Part shown: positions 34,379 through 44,136 of the stretch, one piece after another
Position numbering within the stretch: the first letter of the stretch is position 1
Layout of the letters: every line of letters begins with the position of its first letter
Source of the DNA: Paludibacteraceae bacterium
Lineage (GTDB): Bacteria; Bacteroidota; Bacteroidia; Bacteroidales; Paludibacteraceae
Reading direction: 5' to 3'
Assembly (NCBI GenBank): GCA_017647145.1
Contig: JAGCLD010000034.1
Coordinates: 92,838-156,837 of the forward strand
DNA: 64,000 nucleotides
Notes under the pieces: generated by a model
The model's input: the letters and a program-made list of their open reading frames with translations, nothing else
Told to the model about the DNA's origin: nothing
The model's database searches: none
Translations under genes and position numbers: made by a program

Positions 34379-35572
34379 ATGTTTGAATCGATATATTTTC
34401 TATGTGTGCGGATAGCGGCTTTGTTTAATAGGAAAGCACGTAGTTTGTCGCATGGAGAGAGGGGTGCGCTGAACCACTTGAAGGAACATATTCGGCAGAA
34501 TGAGCGCTACATCTGGTTTCATGCTGCTTCGGTGGGTGAGTTTGAACAAGCAAGGCCTATCATGGAGCGAATCAGACAATGTCATCCGGAGAAAAAGATA
34601 CTCCTAACCTTCTTTTCACCCTCGGGATATGAACTGCGAAAGAACTATTCCGGGGTGGATGTAGTGGCTTATTTGCCTTTTGCGACTAAGAGAAAGGTTC
34701 AACGCTTTTTGGATATTGTACATCCTGAAATGGCGGTGTTTGTAAAGTATGAGTTTTGGCCTAACTACCTGAAACAACTCCATAAACGAGCTATTCCTAC
34801 TTATTTGATAGCGGGTATATTTCGCCCTTCACAAGTGTTTTTTAGTTGGTATGGAAGGGGGTATAGAAAGTGCTTGACGTATTTTACACACCTTTTCTTG
34901 CAAGACGAAGATTCTGCTAATTTGTTGGCTAAGTATGAAATTCACAATAGTACAGTGTGTGGCGATCCACGCTTTGATAGAGTGGTGGAGATAGCGCAAG
35001 AGGCTAAGCATCTACCTGTGTTGCAACAGTTTGCACAAGGTGCTCTTGTGATTGTGGCTGGTAGTACGTGGTTGCCAGATGAAGAACTCTTGGCGCGTTA
35101 TTTCCAAGAGAATGAGGATGTGAAACTGGTGATTGTTCCTCATGAGATTGACAAACATCATTTGCATGCCATCTATCATCTTCTTCATGGACGTTATGTG
35201 CGCTATACGGAGGCTACGGCTCAAAACCTTGAGTTTGCACGTTGTCTGGTGGTGGACACTGTTGGTATTCTATCCAGCATCTATCGTTATGCAACAGTGG
35301 CTTATGTAGGTGGAGGATTTGGCGTGGGCATACATAATACGCTTGAGGCTGCTGTTTATGGCTGTCCGGTGGTGTTTGGACCGAACTATGAAAAGTTTAG
35401 AGAAGCACATGGATTGATAGCGTGTGGAGGTGCTTACTCGGTAAAGAATTATAAAATGTTTAAGAGTGTAATGGATGGATTGCTTCAAGATCCACAAAAC
35501 AACAATTCAAGGCGTTATGTTGTGGAAAATTGTGGTGCGACAGAGGTAATCTATAAGGCAATAATGAAGTAA
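34379..35572 (+). CDS. waaA: 3-deoxy-D-manno-octulosonic acid transferase
   Basis: A 397-residue Kdo transferase (GT30) that adds Kdo to lipid A precursor at the inner membrane. It has the N-terminal hydrophobic segment, WFHAASVGEFEQARP with the catalytic Glu, PEMAVFVKYEFWPNYL, CGDPRFDRV, AGSTWLPDEE and the late GGGFGVGIHNTLEAA. Length is typical. Its likely promoter comes from the palindromic repeat. hisS follows after 19 bases, so both are probably in one transcript. Confidence 0.94.
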   Translation: MFESIYFLCVRIAALFNRKARSLSHGERGALNHLKEHIRQNERYIWFHAASVGEFEQARPIMERIRQCHPEKKILLTFFSPSGYELRKNYSGVDVVAYLPFATKRKVQRFLDIVHPEMAVFVKYEFWPNYLKQLHKRAIPTYLIAGIFRPSQVFFSWYGRGYRKCLTYFTHLFLQDEDSANLLAKYEIHNSTVCGDPRFDRVVEIAQEAKHLPVLQQFAQGALVIVAGSTWLPDEELLARYFQENEDVKLVIVPHEIDKHHLHAIYHLLHGRYVRYTEATAQNLEFARCLVVDTVGILSSIYRYATVAYVGGGFGVGIHNTLEAAVYGCPVVFGPNYEKFREAHGLIACGGAYSVKNYKMFKSVMDGLLQDPQNNNSRRYVVENCGATEVIYKAIMK

Positions 35573-35591
35573 CTATTAATTTTTAAGGTAT

Positions 35592-36953
35592 ATGCAAAAA
35601 CCAAGTATTCCAAAGGGAACGCGTGATTTTACGCCAGAAGAAATGGCGAAACGCAACTATATTTTTGATACGATTAAATCGGTTTTTAAATTGTATGGTT
35701 ATCAACAAATCGAGACTCCAGCCATGGAAAACCTTTCTACTTTGATGGGCAAGTATGGTGAAGAGGGTGATAAATTGTTGTTCAAGATACTTAACTCGGG
35801 TGATTTTATGGCCAATGTCTCTGAGCAAGAATGTGCCGACAAGAATAGTGTGAAGATTACTAAATTGATTTCCGAAAAGGGATTAAGATATGATCTTACT
35901 GTTCCTTTTGCACGTTTTGTGGTGCAAAACAGAGATAAACTCTCTTTCCCCTTTAAGCGTTATCAGATTCAACCGGTGTGGAGAGCCGACCGTCCTCAGA
36001 AAGGACGTTATCGTGAGTTTTATCAATGTGATGTTGATGTGGTGGGAAGTGATAGTCTGCTCAATGAGTTGGAACTGATTCAGATGGTGGATGAAGTGTA
36101 TCGTCGTTTGAATGTGAGGGTGTGCCTGAAAATCAACAATCGTAAAATACTTAGCGGTATTGCAGAAATCATTGGCGAAGCCGACAGAATTATTGATATC
36201 ACAGTGGCTATTGACAAATTGGATAAGATTGGTCTTGACAAGGTGAATGAGGAGTTGTTGGCAAAGGGTGTGAGTCGTGATGCTGTGGAAAAGTTACAAC
36301 CTATACTACATCTTGCCGGAAGTAATCAAGATAAAATTCAGTCACTCAAAAGCATTCTTGCTGCATCAGAAGTGGGTATGAAGGGGGTAGAGGAGATGGA
36401 GACTATTTTTGCACTCTGTGAGAGAGTGACACTCACAACTCCTATAGAACTGGACCTTACTTTGGCACGTGGGCTCAACTACTACACGGGTGCTATCTTT
36501 GAAGTGAAAGCGCTTGATGTGCAGATTGGTAGCATTACAGGTGGAGGTAGGTATGATAATCTCACGGGAGTGTTTGGCATGGACGGCATGTCGGGTGTGG
36601 GTATTTCGTTTGGTGCGGACCGTATCTATGATGTGCTTAATCAATTGGATCTTTATCCGAAGACCAATACAGAAAACACAAAACTACTCTTCGTGTGCTT
36701 CGGACAAGAGGAACAACATTATGCTTTGCCTTGGATGCAGATGTTGAGGGCAAATGGTGTGAATGTGGAGATTTATCCTGAAGTGGCTAAGATGAAGAAG
36801 CAGATGAGTTATGCCGACAATAAGAAGATTCCTTTTGTGGCGATTGTGGGAGGTGATGAGATGGCTAACCACACTGTGATGCTTAAGAATATGATTACGG
36901 GTGAACAGGCACCTTGTAGTGCAGAGCAAATCTTGCAAATAGTGAGAGGATAA
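35592..36953 (+). CDS. hisS: Histidyl-tRNA synthetase
   Basis: A 453-residue class II aminoacyl-tRNA synthetase. Motif 1 is near [13 protein letters not shown] and PAMENL; motif 2 is [18 protein letters not shown]; histidine-specific [15 protein letters not shown] and motif 3 with [13 protein letters not shown] are present, and an anticodon-binding domain closes the protein. It charges tRNA-His. It follows waaA and ends in a strong hairpin terminator. Confidence 0.96.
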   Translation: MQKPSIPKGTRDFTPEEMAKRNYIFDTIKSVFKLYGYQQIETPAMENLSTLMGKYGEEGDKLLFKILNSGDFMANVSEQECADKNSVKITKLISEKGLRYDLTVPFARFVVQNRDKLSFPFKRYQIQPVWRADRPQKGRYREFYQCDVDVVGSDSLLNELELIQMVDEVYRRLNVRVCLKINNRKILSGIAEIIGEADRIIDITVAIDKLDKIGLDKVNEELLAKGVSRDAVEKLQPILHLAGSNQDKIQSLKSILAASEVGMKGVEEMETIFALCERVTLTTPIELDLTLARGLNYYTGAIFEVKALDVQIGSITGGGRYDNLTGVFGMDGMSGVGISFGADRIYDVLNQLDLYPKTNTENTKLLFVCFGQEEQHYALPWMQMLRANGVNVEIYPEVAKMKKQMSYADNKKIPFVAIVGGDEMANHTVMLKNMITGEQAPCSAEQILQIVRG

Positions 36954-37032
36954 CCTTGATGACTTAACCCTGATGACTTGTTGCTTGAAGATAAGGAGAG
37001 TGACAGCAGAAGTGGGGTCATGAGATATAAAG

Positions 37033-37076
37033 AAATCCGCAGTGCTTTCTAACGTGAAAGTGTTGCGGATTTTTGT
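37033..37076 (+). terminator. Terminator of hisS
   Basis: AAATCCGCA pairs with TGCGGATTT, with a further G-U-rich helix inside (GTGCTTTC with GAAAGTGT), followed by TTTTTGTTG. Confidence 0.82.
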
Positions 37077-37122
37077 TGCTTAATTAACATTGGTTGTGTG
37101 AGCAGTCAGTGGGGTGCATATC

Positions 37123-37701
37123 TCACCATACTATGCCCAATCGAATACTGAAACTCAAGGCTATGTTGTCGTTTTTCGTGTTAAACCAGTTCCATAGTTG
37201 AAATCCGTGATGATAGCCTGTCTCCGCGGGTGTGCCCAGTGCATATCCTCCTCCCACCCATGCGTCGGCAATGAAGTGTCCGAGGCATAATTGGTAGCCC
37301 ACAGTGCCCAGCAGGGCTCCCATGCGGGCAGGGGTGCGTAGTTGGGTTTGTGAGTGTGTGTAGTTGTAGTGGGAATACATCAGTTCGGGGCGGAGGTAGA
37401 ATCCCATGAGTGGTTTTTCCGGTGTGTATCCGGCAAGGAAGAATTTATGTCCGTAGCGTACTGTGAAACCTAAGGGTTTGTTGTGATACTTGTCGTATCC
37501 GGCACCTATGACACTACCGCATATCTCGCCACTCTGACGTGTGTTCTTAAATGCATGTTCGTAGGAGATTTTTGTACTGCCGCTTGTCCATGACAAGAAG
37601 GTGAGTTTAACAGCATTGCGTTTTGGATTCCCGGCTTTTACTTCGTGTGATGTGGAGCAGACCAGGAGAATGAGTAGCATCAGGCAGAGTGTTCGTTGCA
37701 T
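37123..37701 (-). CDS. Putative outer-membrane protein, unknown family
   Basis: A 192-residue protein with a signal peptide (MQRTLCLMLLILLVC, cleavage after VKA). The remainder shows amphipathic beta-strand spacing, with KISYEHAF, GFTVRYGHKFFLAGY, GFYLRPELMYSHYNY, MGALLGTVGYQLCL and a terminal IALSFSIRLGIVW. A small outer-membrane barrel is likely. It has some resemblance to TraO-type barrel proteins, but no conjugation genes are near. It is monocistronic with its own promoter. Function unknown. Confidence 0.68.
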   Translation of the reverse strand: MQRTLCLMLLILLVCSTSHEVKAGNPKRNAVKLTFLSWTSGSTKISYEHAFKNTRQSGEICGSVIGAGYDKYHNKPLGFTVRYGHKFFLAGYTPEKPLMGFYLRPELMYSHYNYTHSQTQLRTPARMGALLGTVGYQLCLGHFIADAWVGGGYALGTPAETGYHHGFQLWNWFNTKNDNIALSFSIRLGIVW

Positions 37702-37740
37702 ATAATTTTAAGGTTATCTTAATAATGGTCATTTCATTGA

Positions 37741-37770
37741 CAAAGATAAGATAAACCGAAATCAGTACAA
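37741..37770 (-). promoter_or_regulatory. Promoter of the gene at 37701
   Basis: Minus-strand TATCTTTG at 37741-37748 with TTG at 37768-37770, spacer 19 bases: consensus match. Confidence 0.82.
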
Positions 37771-37827
37771 AATAAAATTCATTTTATTATTGGTGTTCGG
37801 TGAAAGAAAAATTATTGTGGCTTGATG

Positions 37828-37915
37828 TTATCTAGTTCCTATCTAGTTCCTATCTGTTTTGTATCTGATTCCTATCTAGTGGTCCCGATGTGGTCGCGAT
37901 GTGGTCGCGGAGATG
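37828..37915. repeat. Composite 11-bp modular repeat, eight modules, inverted copy
   Basis: Read on the minus strand: catctccgcga, ccacatcgcga, ccacatcggga, ccactagatag, gaatcagatac, aaaacagatag, gaactagatag, gaactagataa. Exactly 88 bases, no break in phase. Module order matches 52066-52142 and 20331-20418. It fills the middle of a 367-base gap; the rest holds the upstream gene's promoter and the fumarase terminator. Confidence 0.92.
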
Positions 37916-38013
37916 GAGGGAGGACTAGGGGACGAGGGCTCTAGTGGGAATTGGTGAATAGGTGTGGGGGTATGATTATTGAATGTATTTATTGGGTAGT
38001 GGTATGAGAAATA

Positions 38014-38044
38014 AAAGAGCCCGACTTTTGTTGTCGGGCTCTTT
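38014..38044 (-). terminator. Terminator of the thrS-fumarase unit
   Basis: AAAGAGCCCGAC (38014-38025) pairs perfectly with GTCGGGCTCTTT (38033-38044); on the minus strand a T-rich tail follows. Confidence 0.88.
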
Positions 38045-38068
38045 GGTGTATGTGACTTATGGAGTTGT

Positions 38069-39703
38069 TTACTTACAGGTGCAACGTGGTTTGAGTTGCT
38101 TGAAGAAGTCGTTTCCTTTGTCGTCAACAAGGATGAATGCGGGGAAGTCTTCCACTTCAATTTTCCAGATGGCTTCCATTCCGAGTTCCGGATATTCTAC
38201 GCATTCGATGCTCTTGATGTTGTTTTGTGCCAAGATTGCTGCCGGTCCTCCGATAGAGCCGAGGTAGAATCCTCCGTGTTTTTTACATGCGTCGGTTACA
38301 TCTTGGCTACGGTTACCTTTTGCGAGCATAATCATGCTTCCTCCGTGGCTTTGGAACAGGTCAACGTAGGAGTCCATGCGTCCTGCTGTTGTAGGTCCCA
38401 TTGATCCGCACGGCATTCCTTCCGGTGTTTTTGCCGGTCCGGCATAGTAGATTGGGTGGTCTTTGATGTATTGAGGCAATCCTTCTCCGTTGTCTATGCG
38501 TTCTTTGAGTTTCGCGTGTGCGATGTCACGTCCAACAATGATTGTACCGTTGAGGCTCAGGCGTGTGGCAACCGGATATTTTGTGAGTTGTTTGAGGATA
38601 TCAGCCATTGGTTGATTGAGGTCGATTTTTACTGCATCTCCTTCACCTGCTTCGCGTAATTCAGCAGGGATGAGGTTGCCCGGATTATCGTCCATTTTTT
38701 CAATCCAGATACCGTCTTTGTTGATTTTACACTTGATGTTGCGGTCGGCAGAGCAGCTTACTCCGAGTCCGATTGGGCAGCTTGCTCCGTGGCGTGGCAG
38801 GCGCACAATGCGTACGTCGTGTGCCATGTATTTTCCTCCGAATTGTGCACCGAGTCCGATTTTATATGCTTCTTCGAGTACTTGTTTTTCGAGTTCGATG
38901 TCACGGAACGCTCTTCCGTGTTCGTTTCCTGTTGTTGGCAATGAGTCGTAGTAGTGTGTGGAAGCCAGCTTGACAGTGTGCAGGTTTTTTTCTGCAGATG
39001 TTCCTCCGATGACGAATGCGATGTGGTAGGGTGGGCATGCTGCTGTTCCGAGCGACTTCATTTTTTCCACAAGGAATGGTACGAGTGTTTTTGGATTGAG
39101 CACCGCCTTGGTTTCTTGATAGAGGTAGGTCTTATTTGCTGAACCGCCCCCCTTTGTGACGCAGAGGAATTTGTATTCCATTCCTTCTGTAGCTTCAAGG
39201 TCAATTTGTGCAGGGAGGTTACATTTTGTGTTTACCTCGTCGTACATGTTGAGTGGTGCGTTTTGTGAATAGCGCAGGTTTTCTTCTGTGTAGGTTTTGA
39301 ACACTCCTAATGAGAGTGCTTCTTCATCACAGTAGCCAGTCCATACTTGTTGTCCTTTTTCTCCGTGTATGATGGCGGTACCTGTGTCTTGACAGAGTGG
39401 CAACTTACCTTTAGCTGATACTTCAGCATTGCGCAGGAATGTGAGTGCTACGTATTTGTCATTGTCGCTTGCTTCGGGGTCGTTGAGAATTTTTGCCACT
39501 TGCAAGTTGTGTTCACGACGGAGTAGGAATGATACATCACGGAAGGCAGCGTTTGCCATCTTTGTGAGTCCTTCTTTCTCGATTTTCAAGATGGGTTTTC
39601 CTTCAAATTCACTCACTGAGACATGGTCTTTGGTGAGCAAATAGTACTCGGTGGTGTCTTCTCCGAGCGGGAACATGTGTTGGTAATGAAATTCTGTTGC
39701 CAT
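38069..39703 (-). CDS. Class I fumarate hydratase
   Basis: A 544-residue oxygen-sensitive [4Fe-4S] fumarase that interconverts fumarate and malate. Cluster cysteines are in [11 protein letters not shown] and [16 protein letters not shown] and [15 protein letters not shown]; the N-terminal alpha and C-terminal beta parts are fused as in the one-chain form. [13 protein letters not shown] is a substrate loop. In anaerobic Bacteroidales it works in the reductive branch toward succinate and propionate. Its start is 2 bases from the thrS stop, so they are co-transcribed. Confidence 0.95.
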   Translation of the reverse strand: MATEFHYQHMFPLGEDTTEYYLLTKDHVSVSEFEGKPILKIEKEGLTKMANAAFRDVSFLLRREHNLQVAKILNDPEASDNDKYVALTFLRNAEVSAKGKLPLCQDTGTAIIHGEKGQQVWTGYCDEEALSLGVFKTYTEENLRYSQNAPLNMYDEVNTKCNLPAQIDLEATEGMEYKFLCVTKGGGSANKTYLYQETKAVLNPKTLVPFLVEKMKSLGTAACPPYHIAFVIGGTSAEKNLHTVKLASTHYYDSLPTTGNEHGRAFRDIELEKQVLEEAYKIGLGAQFGGKYMAHDVRIVRLPRHGASCPIGLGVSCSADRNIKCKINKDGIWIEKMDDNPGNLIPAELREAGEGDAVKIDLNQPMADILKQLTKYPVATRLSLNGTIIVGRDIAHAKLKERIDNGEGLPQYIKDHPIYYAGPAKTPEGMPCGSMGPTTAGRMDSYVDLFQSHGGSMIMLAKGNRSQDVTDACKKHGGFYLGSIGGPAAILAQNNIKSIECVEYPELGMEAIWKIEVEDFPAFILVDDKGNDFFKQLKPRCTCK

Positions 39704-39705
39704 GG

Positions 39706-41646
39706 TTAGTATTGATTTATCATTTGGTTAATTTCGTTTGTTACTTGTGTTGCAAATTCTTCTACGCTCATGGTGCCTTGGTCTCCTTCGCCTTGTTTTC
39801 TGACGGCTACTTGACGGTTTTCAGCTTCTTTTTCGCCAACGATGAGCATGTAAGGGATGCGTTTTAATTCGTTGTCACGGATTTTTCGGCCGATTTTTTC
39901 GTTTCTGTCATCTACGATGGCTCTGATGTCTTGTCGTTTGAGCATCATGCGCACTTCTTGGGCGTAGTCGTTATATTTTTCTGATATAGGCAGGATGGCT
40001 ACTTGGTCGGGTGTGAGCCAGAGTGGGAATTTTCCTGCTGTGTGTTCGATGAGTACGGCTACGAATCTTTCCATGGAACCGAATGGTGCGCGGTGAATCA
40101 TCACAGGGCGGTGTTTTTGGTTGTCTTCTCCGGTGTATTCCAATTCGAAGCGTTCGGGCAGGTTGTAGTCCACTTGTATGGTTCCTAACTGCCAGCGACG
40201 TCCGATGGCGTCTTTTACCATGAAGTCGAGTTTAGGTCCGTAGAATGCTGCTTCTCCATATTCAATTTTAGCAGGCAGCCCTTTTTCTTGGCATGCTTCT
40301 ACGATGGCTTGTTCTGCTTTTTCCCAGTTTTCGTCGCTACCGATGTATTTTTCTCTGTTCACTTTGTCGCGCAATGAGATTTGTGCTTCGAAGTTGGCAA
40401 AGTTCATTGATTTGAACACAATGGATATGATTTCCATTACGCGTATGAATTCATCTTTCACTTGGTCAGGACGGCAGAAGATGTGTGCGTCATCTTGGGT
40501 GAAGCTGCGCACGCGTGTCAGTCCGTGTAGTTCTCCGCTCTGCTCGTAGCGACACACGGTGCCGAATTCGGACAGACGCAAAGGTAATTCACGATAAGAA
40601 CGTGGACTGTTCTTGTAAATCATGCAGTGGTGTGGGCAGTTCATCGGTTTGAGGAAGTATTCTTCGCCTTCTTCCGGTGTGTGGATAGGCTGATAAGCGT
40701 CCTTTCCGTATTTTGCATAGTGACCTGATGTGACATAAAGCAGTTTGTTGCCAATGGGCGGACACATCACTTCTTGATAGTCATAACGTGCTTGTATGCG
40801 GCGCATGAAGTCTTGCAGGCGCAGGCGCAGTGCGGTTCCTTTTGGTAACCACATGGGGAGTCCTTTACCAACGGTGTCGGAGAACATGAACAGGTCCATT
40901 TCTTTTCCGATCTTGCGGTGGTCGCGCTTTTTGGCTTCTTCAAGCATGACAAGGTATTCATCGAGCATTTTTTTCTTTGGGTAGGTGATGCCGTAGATAC
41001 GTGTCAACATGGGACGATGTTCGTCGCCTCTCCAATATGCTCCAGCTACGCTGAGTAATTTGATAGCTTTGATGGCCCCGGTGTCAGGAAGGTGTGGTCC
41101 GCGACACAGGTCGGTGAATGATCCTTGTGTGTAGGTAGTGATGGTTCCGTCTTCAAGTTCAGAGATGAGTTCTGTCTTATAGTTTTCACCACGTTGTTGA
41201 AACATGTCGAGTGCGTCAGCCTTAGTGATGTCTTGACGTACAAGGGTTTCCTTGCGTGCTGCCAATTCAGCCATTTTAGCCTCAATGGCTGCCAGGTCGG
41301 CTTCTTTGATTACTGCTGTGCCCGGGTCAACGTCGTAGTAGAATCCGTTTTCAATAGCCGGTCCGATTCCAAACTTGATGCCGGGGTACAACTCCTGCAA
41401 TGCTTCTGCCATAAGATGGGCAGATGTATGCCAGAAAGTGTGTTTACCTTCTGGGTCATCAAATTTGTGTAATTTTACTGTGCAGTCTTCTTCGATAGGG
41501 CGCATGAGGTCGCGCACTTGTTCGTTGACGCTGATAGCCAGCACTTCTTGTGCTAGTCTGCTGCTGATAGATTCAGCAATCTGCATGCCTGTAGTTCCTT
41601 TGGCATACTCACGGACGCTACCGTCCGGAAATGTTACTTTAATCAT
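39706..41646 (-). CDS. thrS: Threonyl-tRNA synthetase
   Basis: A 646-residue class II synthetase with all domains: N-terminal TGS (residues 1-60), the editing domain with [16 protein letters not shown], the catalytic core with [15 protein letters not shown], motif 2 [18 protein letters not shown] and motif 3 [11 protein letters not shown], and the anticodon domain. The zinc ligands (Cys in MNCPHH, later His residues) are present. It charges and proofreads tRNA-Thr. The promoter upstream belongs to the AGTAAACT palindrome class shared with aspC and waaA. Confidence 0.97.
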   Translation of the reverse strand: MIKVTFPDGSVREYAKGTTGMQIAESISSRLAQEVLAISVNEQVRDLMRPIEEDCTVKLHKFDDPEGKHTFWHTSAHLMAEALQELYPGIKFGIGPAIENGFYYDVDPGTAVIKEADLAAIEAKMAELAARKETLVRQDITKADALDMFQQRGENYKTELISELEDGTITTYTQGSFTDLCRGPHLPDTGAIKAIKLLSVAGAYWRGDEHRPMLTRIYGITYPKKKMLDEYLVMLEEAKKRDHRKIGKEMDLFMFSDTVGKGLPMWLPKGTALRLRLQDFMRRIQARYDYQEVMCPPIGNKLLYVTSGHYAKYGKDAYQPIHTPEEGEEYFLKPMNCPHHCMIYKNSPRSYRELPLRLSEFGTVCRYEQSGELHGLTRVRSFTQDDAHIFCRPDQVKDEFIRVMEIISIVFKSMNFANFEAQISLRDKVNREKYIGSDENWEKAEQAIVEACQEKGLPAKIEYGEAAFYGPKLDFMVKDAIGRRWQLGTIQVDYNLPERFELEYTGEDNQKHRPVMIHRAPFGSMERFVAVLIEHTAGKFPLWLTPDQVAILPISEKYNDYAQEVRMMLKRQDIRAIVDDRNEKIGRKIRDNELKRIPYMLIVGEKEAENRQVAVRKQGEGDQGTMSVEEFATQVTNEINQMINQY

Positions 41647-41686
41647 ACTTTTTTTCTTTACCTTACAAATGGTTTTTTATCTCATG

Positions 41687-41728
41687 CAAAGATAGTGAAA
41701 GGCGCGCGAAATGCAAAATAAGTTTACT
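41687..41728 (-). promoter_or_regulatory. thrS promoter with AGTAAACT palindrome
   Basis: Minus strand: TTTG (41714-41717), 19-base spacer, TATCTTTG (41687-41694). Just upstream is AGT-AA-ACT (41721-41728), and the whole segment CACTATCTTTGCA with its preceding CCTT and pyrimidine-rich tract matches the repeat-borne promoters of aspC and waaA. Confidence 0.82.
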
Positions 41729-41855
41729 AAATTTACATTGCAATTCGTGTCGTATTTTATCAAAGGATAGTAAATGAATTTCTGTAACTCTTGCTTACTC
41801 GTACTTTGCAGTTTATACTTGGCTTTTGTGTGGTGGGTGTGAGGTTTGTGAAGGG

Positions 41856-42962
41856 TCACCATTTTGTGTTGTTCAAGAGGCCCGAACATGCTGCCATTAT
41901 GATGTAGAAAGGGTAAAAAATGGAGAGAATAAGGGTGTGGAGCAGGAGGTTGTGGATTGTAAAAGTGTTTTGTGTGTGGCGAAGGAATGTGTAGTCAGCT
42001 AGCCATTTGCCAATGAATAAGATCAGTGCACACAGTCTGCATGCGGGGGAGAAGAATGCTCCAGCATAGAGGATGATTTGGGTGATGCAGATTGTGAATA
42101 TTCCGCCTGCTACCCATAGGCTGTCTTTATCGGTGTAGGAAAGGGTTTTAGAGCCCCATCGTGAGCGTTGTCGCATGAAGGAGGAGATGGTGGTTGTAGG
42201 ATGTGTGCTGACAATGAGGTCGGGGTGTGTGAGCACCTGAATTTTGCCGTGTTGTTGCTTGATGGCGTGTAGCAGAAAAACATCGTCACCGGAGATGAGT
42301 TGGTTGTGTAGTTTGTCTTGTGCTTGCAACCATGCTGAGCGTCGGAATGCAAGGTTGGCTCCGTTACACATGATGGGGTGGGAAATGCCGGCTAATGCCA
42401 TGCCCGAGCTGACGAGACTGAGGAATTCTAATCGTGTGATTTGTGCTACGAGATTAGTGCCTTGTGACATTGTGACGGGCAGGATGAGGATGTCAAAGGG
42501 GTGGTGTGTGTAGGATTGGATGATGGTGTGTGCCCATTGTGAGGGGAGGATACAATCGGCGTCTGTGCATAGTATGAGTTCGCTTTGGGTGGAGAGGATG
42601 GCCTGTTGGAGCGCAGCTTTCTTTCCGCATTGTGTGGCTGTGAGTAGGTGAGCATTGTTGTGTTGGGTAGTCCAATCGTGTAGGATGGAATGGGTGTTAT
42701 CGGTGGAATGGTCATCAATGAAGATAATTTCATCAATGGGATGTGTTTGTAGTGCGATGGATGCTAACAAAGCAGGCAGATTGGCTTCTTCGTTGTGGAA
42801 TGCCACAACAAGGGTACAAGTAGGATAGGAGGTATGGTGATGGTTTTGGAATGTTGTGGGTGAAGTGATGTTTTTCCACCCCTTTTTTAGATTGTGTGTG
42901 AATAGTGCATAGGCTGTTAAACACACTGTTGTGATGAGTGATGCAAATATGGCAATTAACAT
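41856..42962 (-). CDS. Membrane-associated family 2 glycosyltransferase
   Basis: A 368-residue GT2 enzyme. An N-terminal hydrophobic segment is followed by the GT-A core TLVVAFHNEEANLPALLASI, IIFIDDHSTDNT, CTDADC (DxD), LISGDDVFLL and MRQRSRWGSK (QxxRW), then three or four C-terminal membrane helices. This layout fits processive or membrane-bound transferases for surface glycans or glycolipids. The substrate is unknown. It overlaps the end of aroA by seven bases, so the two are coupled. Coding-strand bias is strongly toward C and A. Confidence 0.88.
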   Translation of the reverse strand: MLIAIFASLITTVCLTAYALFTHNLKKGWKNITSPTTFQNHHHTSYPTCTLVVAFHNEEANLPALLASIALQTHPIDEIIFIDDHSTDNTHSILHDWTTQHNNAHLLTATQCGKKAALQQAILSTQSELILCTDADCILPSQWAHTIIQSYTHHPFDILILPVTMSQGTNLVAQITRLEFLSLVSSGMALAGISHPIMCNGANLAFRRSAWLQAQDKLHNQLISGDDVFLLHAIKQQHGKIQVLTHPDLIVSTHPTTTISSFMRQRSRWGSKTLSYTDKDSLWVAGGIFTICITQIILYAGAFFSPACRLCALILFIGKWLADYTFLRHTQNTFTIHNLLLHTLILSIFYPFYIIMAACSGLLNNTKW

Positions 42963-44131
42963 AATTTGCTGTATTCTGTCCAGAAGTCAGGAAATGATTT
43001 ACTGACAACTTCATGATTTTTTATTTGAAGATTGGGATATACCAATGATGCGGGAGCAAATGCCATGGCCATGCGGTGGTCGTTGTAGGTTTCGATTGTG
43101 GGACAGTTGTCGGGCAAACATCGTGTGCCGTCCCATGAGAGTGTCCCAATTTGCTCGCTGGTAAGAATGTAGCCTAATTTTCTCATTTCATTGATGAGGG
43201 CTGCTATGCGGTTGGTCTCTTTAATGTAGAGCGTCTGTAGTCCGTTTAATGTGAATGGGATGTTTTTCAGACAGCATGTTACGGCTATGGTTTGTGCTAA
43301 ATCGGGTTGGTTGATGAGGTTTCTGACGTAACGTCGTGGGGACTTGTGTGAGTGGGAGGTGATGTACACTCCCTCTTTCTTATAGGATGTATTGACTCCT
43401 AATGATTGGAAGAACGTGGCACATTGTGCATCTCCTTGCAGACTGTTTTTGTGTAGGTTAGGCAGAAAGAGTTGTCCGTTTCCCTTGATGGCGAGATATT
43501 CGTAAAAATAGGATGCCGCTGTCCAATCGTTTTCTACTGTAATGGGTTGTGGGGTATATTCTTGTGGAGGAATGGTGATGTGAGGACCGTTGATTTCTAC
43601 CTTGACTCCAAAATACTGCATTAACGAACGGGTCATGCGTATGTATTGTTCTGACACCGGCTGACCTTCTATGTGTAGTATTAATCCTTTTTCCATGTAA
43701 GGAGCCACCATCATGAGTGCTGAGATGTATTGACTGCTGATGCTTCCGTCAATGGTATATTCTCCTCCTTGTAGGGCTGAACCAAAGATGTGGAGTGGGG
43801 GAAAACCTTCTTTCCCGGTGTACTCTATTTTGGCTCCTAAATGGTTGAGCGCATCAACCAATACTTTGATGGGACGCTCTAACATACGCTCCGAGCCTGT
43901 GATGTGCCATTCACCATATGTTTTAGCCAAAAAGGCTGTGAGAAACCGCATGGCTGTACCTGCAGTTCCGATGTTAAATTGATTAGTGTCTGAATCCAGC
44001 ACCTCAAGCAACACACGAGTATCATCACAGTCAGACAGATTGTTTATCTGATAGGGACTATATGACAAAGCATTCAGCAATAGGACTCTGTTGCAAATGC
44101 TTTTGGAAGATGGGAGATGGATGGTAATCAT
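42956..44131 (-). CDS. aroA: 3-phosphoshikimate 1-carboxyvinyltransferase (EPSP synthase)
   Basis: A 391-residue EPSP synthase, shorter than the usual 420-440. It has PSSKSICNRVLLLNAL (catalytic Lys and phosphate ligands), GTAGTAMRFLTAF, DGSISSQYISALMM, and near the C-terminus YIKETNRIAALI and YNDHRMAMAFAP. It joins shikimate 3-phosphate and phosphoenolpyruvate in the aromatic amino acid pathway. The leading LPSSKS in place of LPGSKS is a known variant in this group. It follows the DUF4954 gene by five bases. Confidence 0.93.
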   Translation of the reverse strand: MITIHLPSSKSICNRVLLLNALSYSPYQINNLSDCDDTRVLLEVLDSDTNQFNIGTAGTAMRFLTAFLAKTYGEWHITGSERMLERPIKVLVDALNHLGAKIEYTGKEGFPPLHIFGSALQGGEYTIDGSISSQYISALMMVAPYMEKGLILHIEGQPVSEQYIRMTRSLMQYFGVKVEINGPHITIPPQEYTPQPITVENDWTAASYFYEYLAIKGNGQLFLPNLHKNSLQGDAQCATFFQSLGVNTSYKKEGVYITSHSHKSPRRYVRNLINQPDLAQTIAVTCCLKNIPFTLNGLQTLYIKETNRIAALINEMRKLGYILTSEQIGTLSWDGTRCLPDNCPTIETYNDHRMAMAFAPASLVYPNLQIKNHEVVSKSFPDFWTEYSKLC

Positions 44132-44136
44132 ATCTG

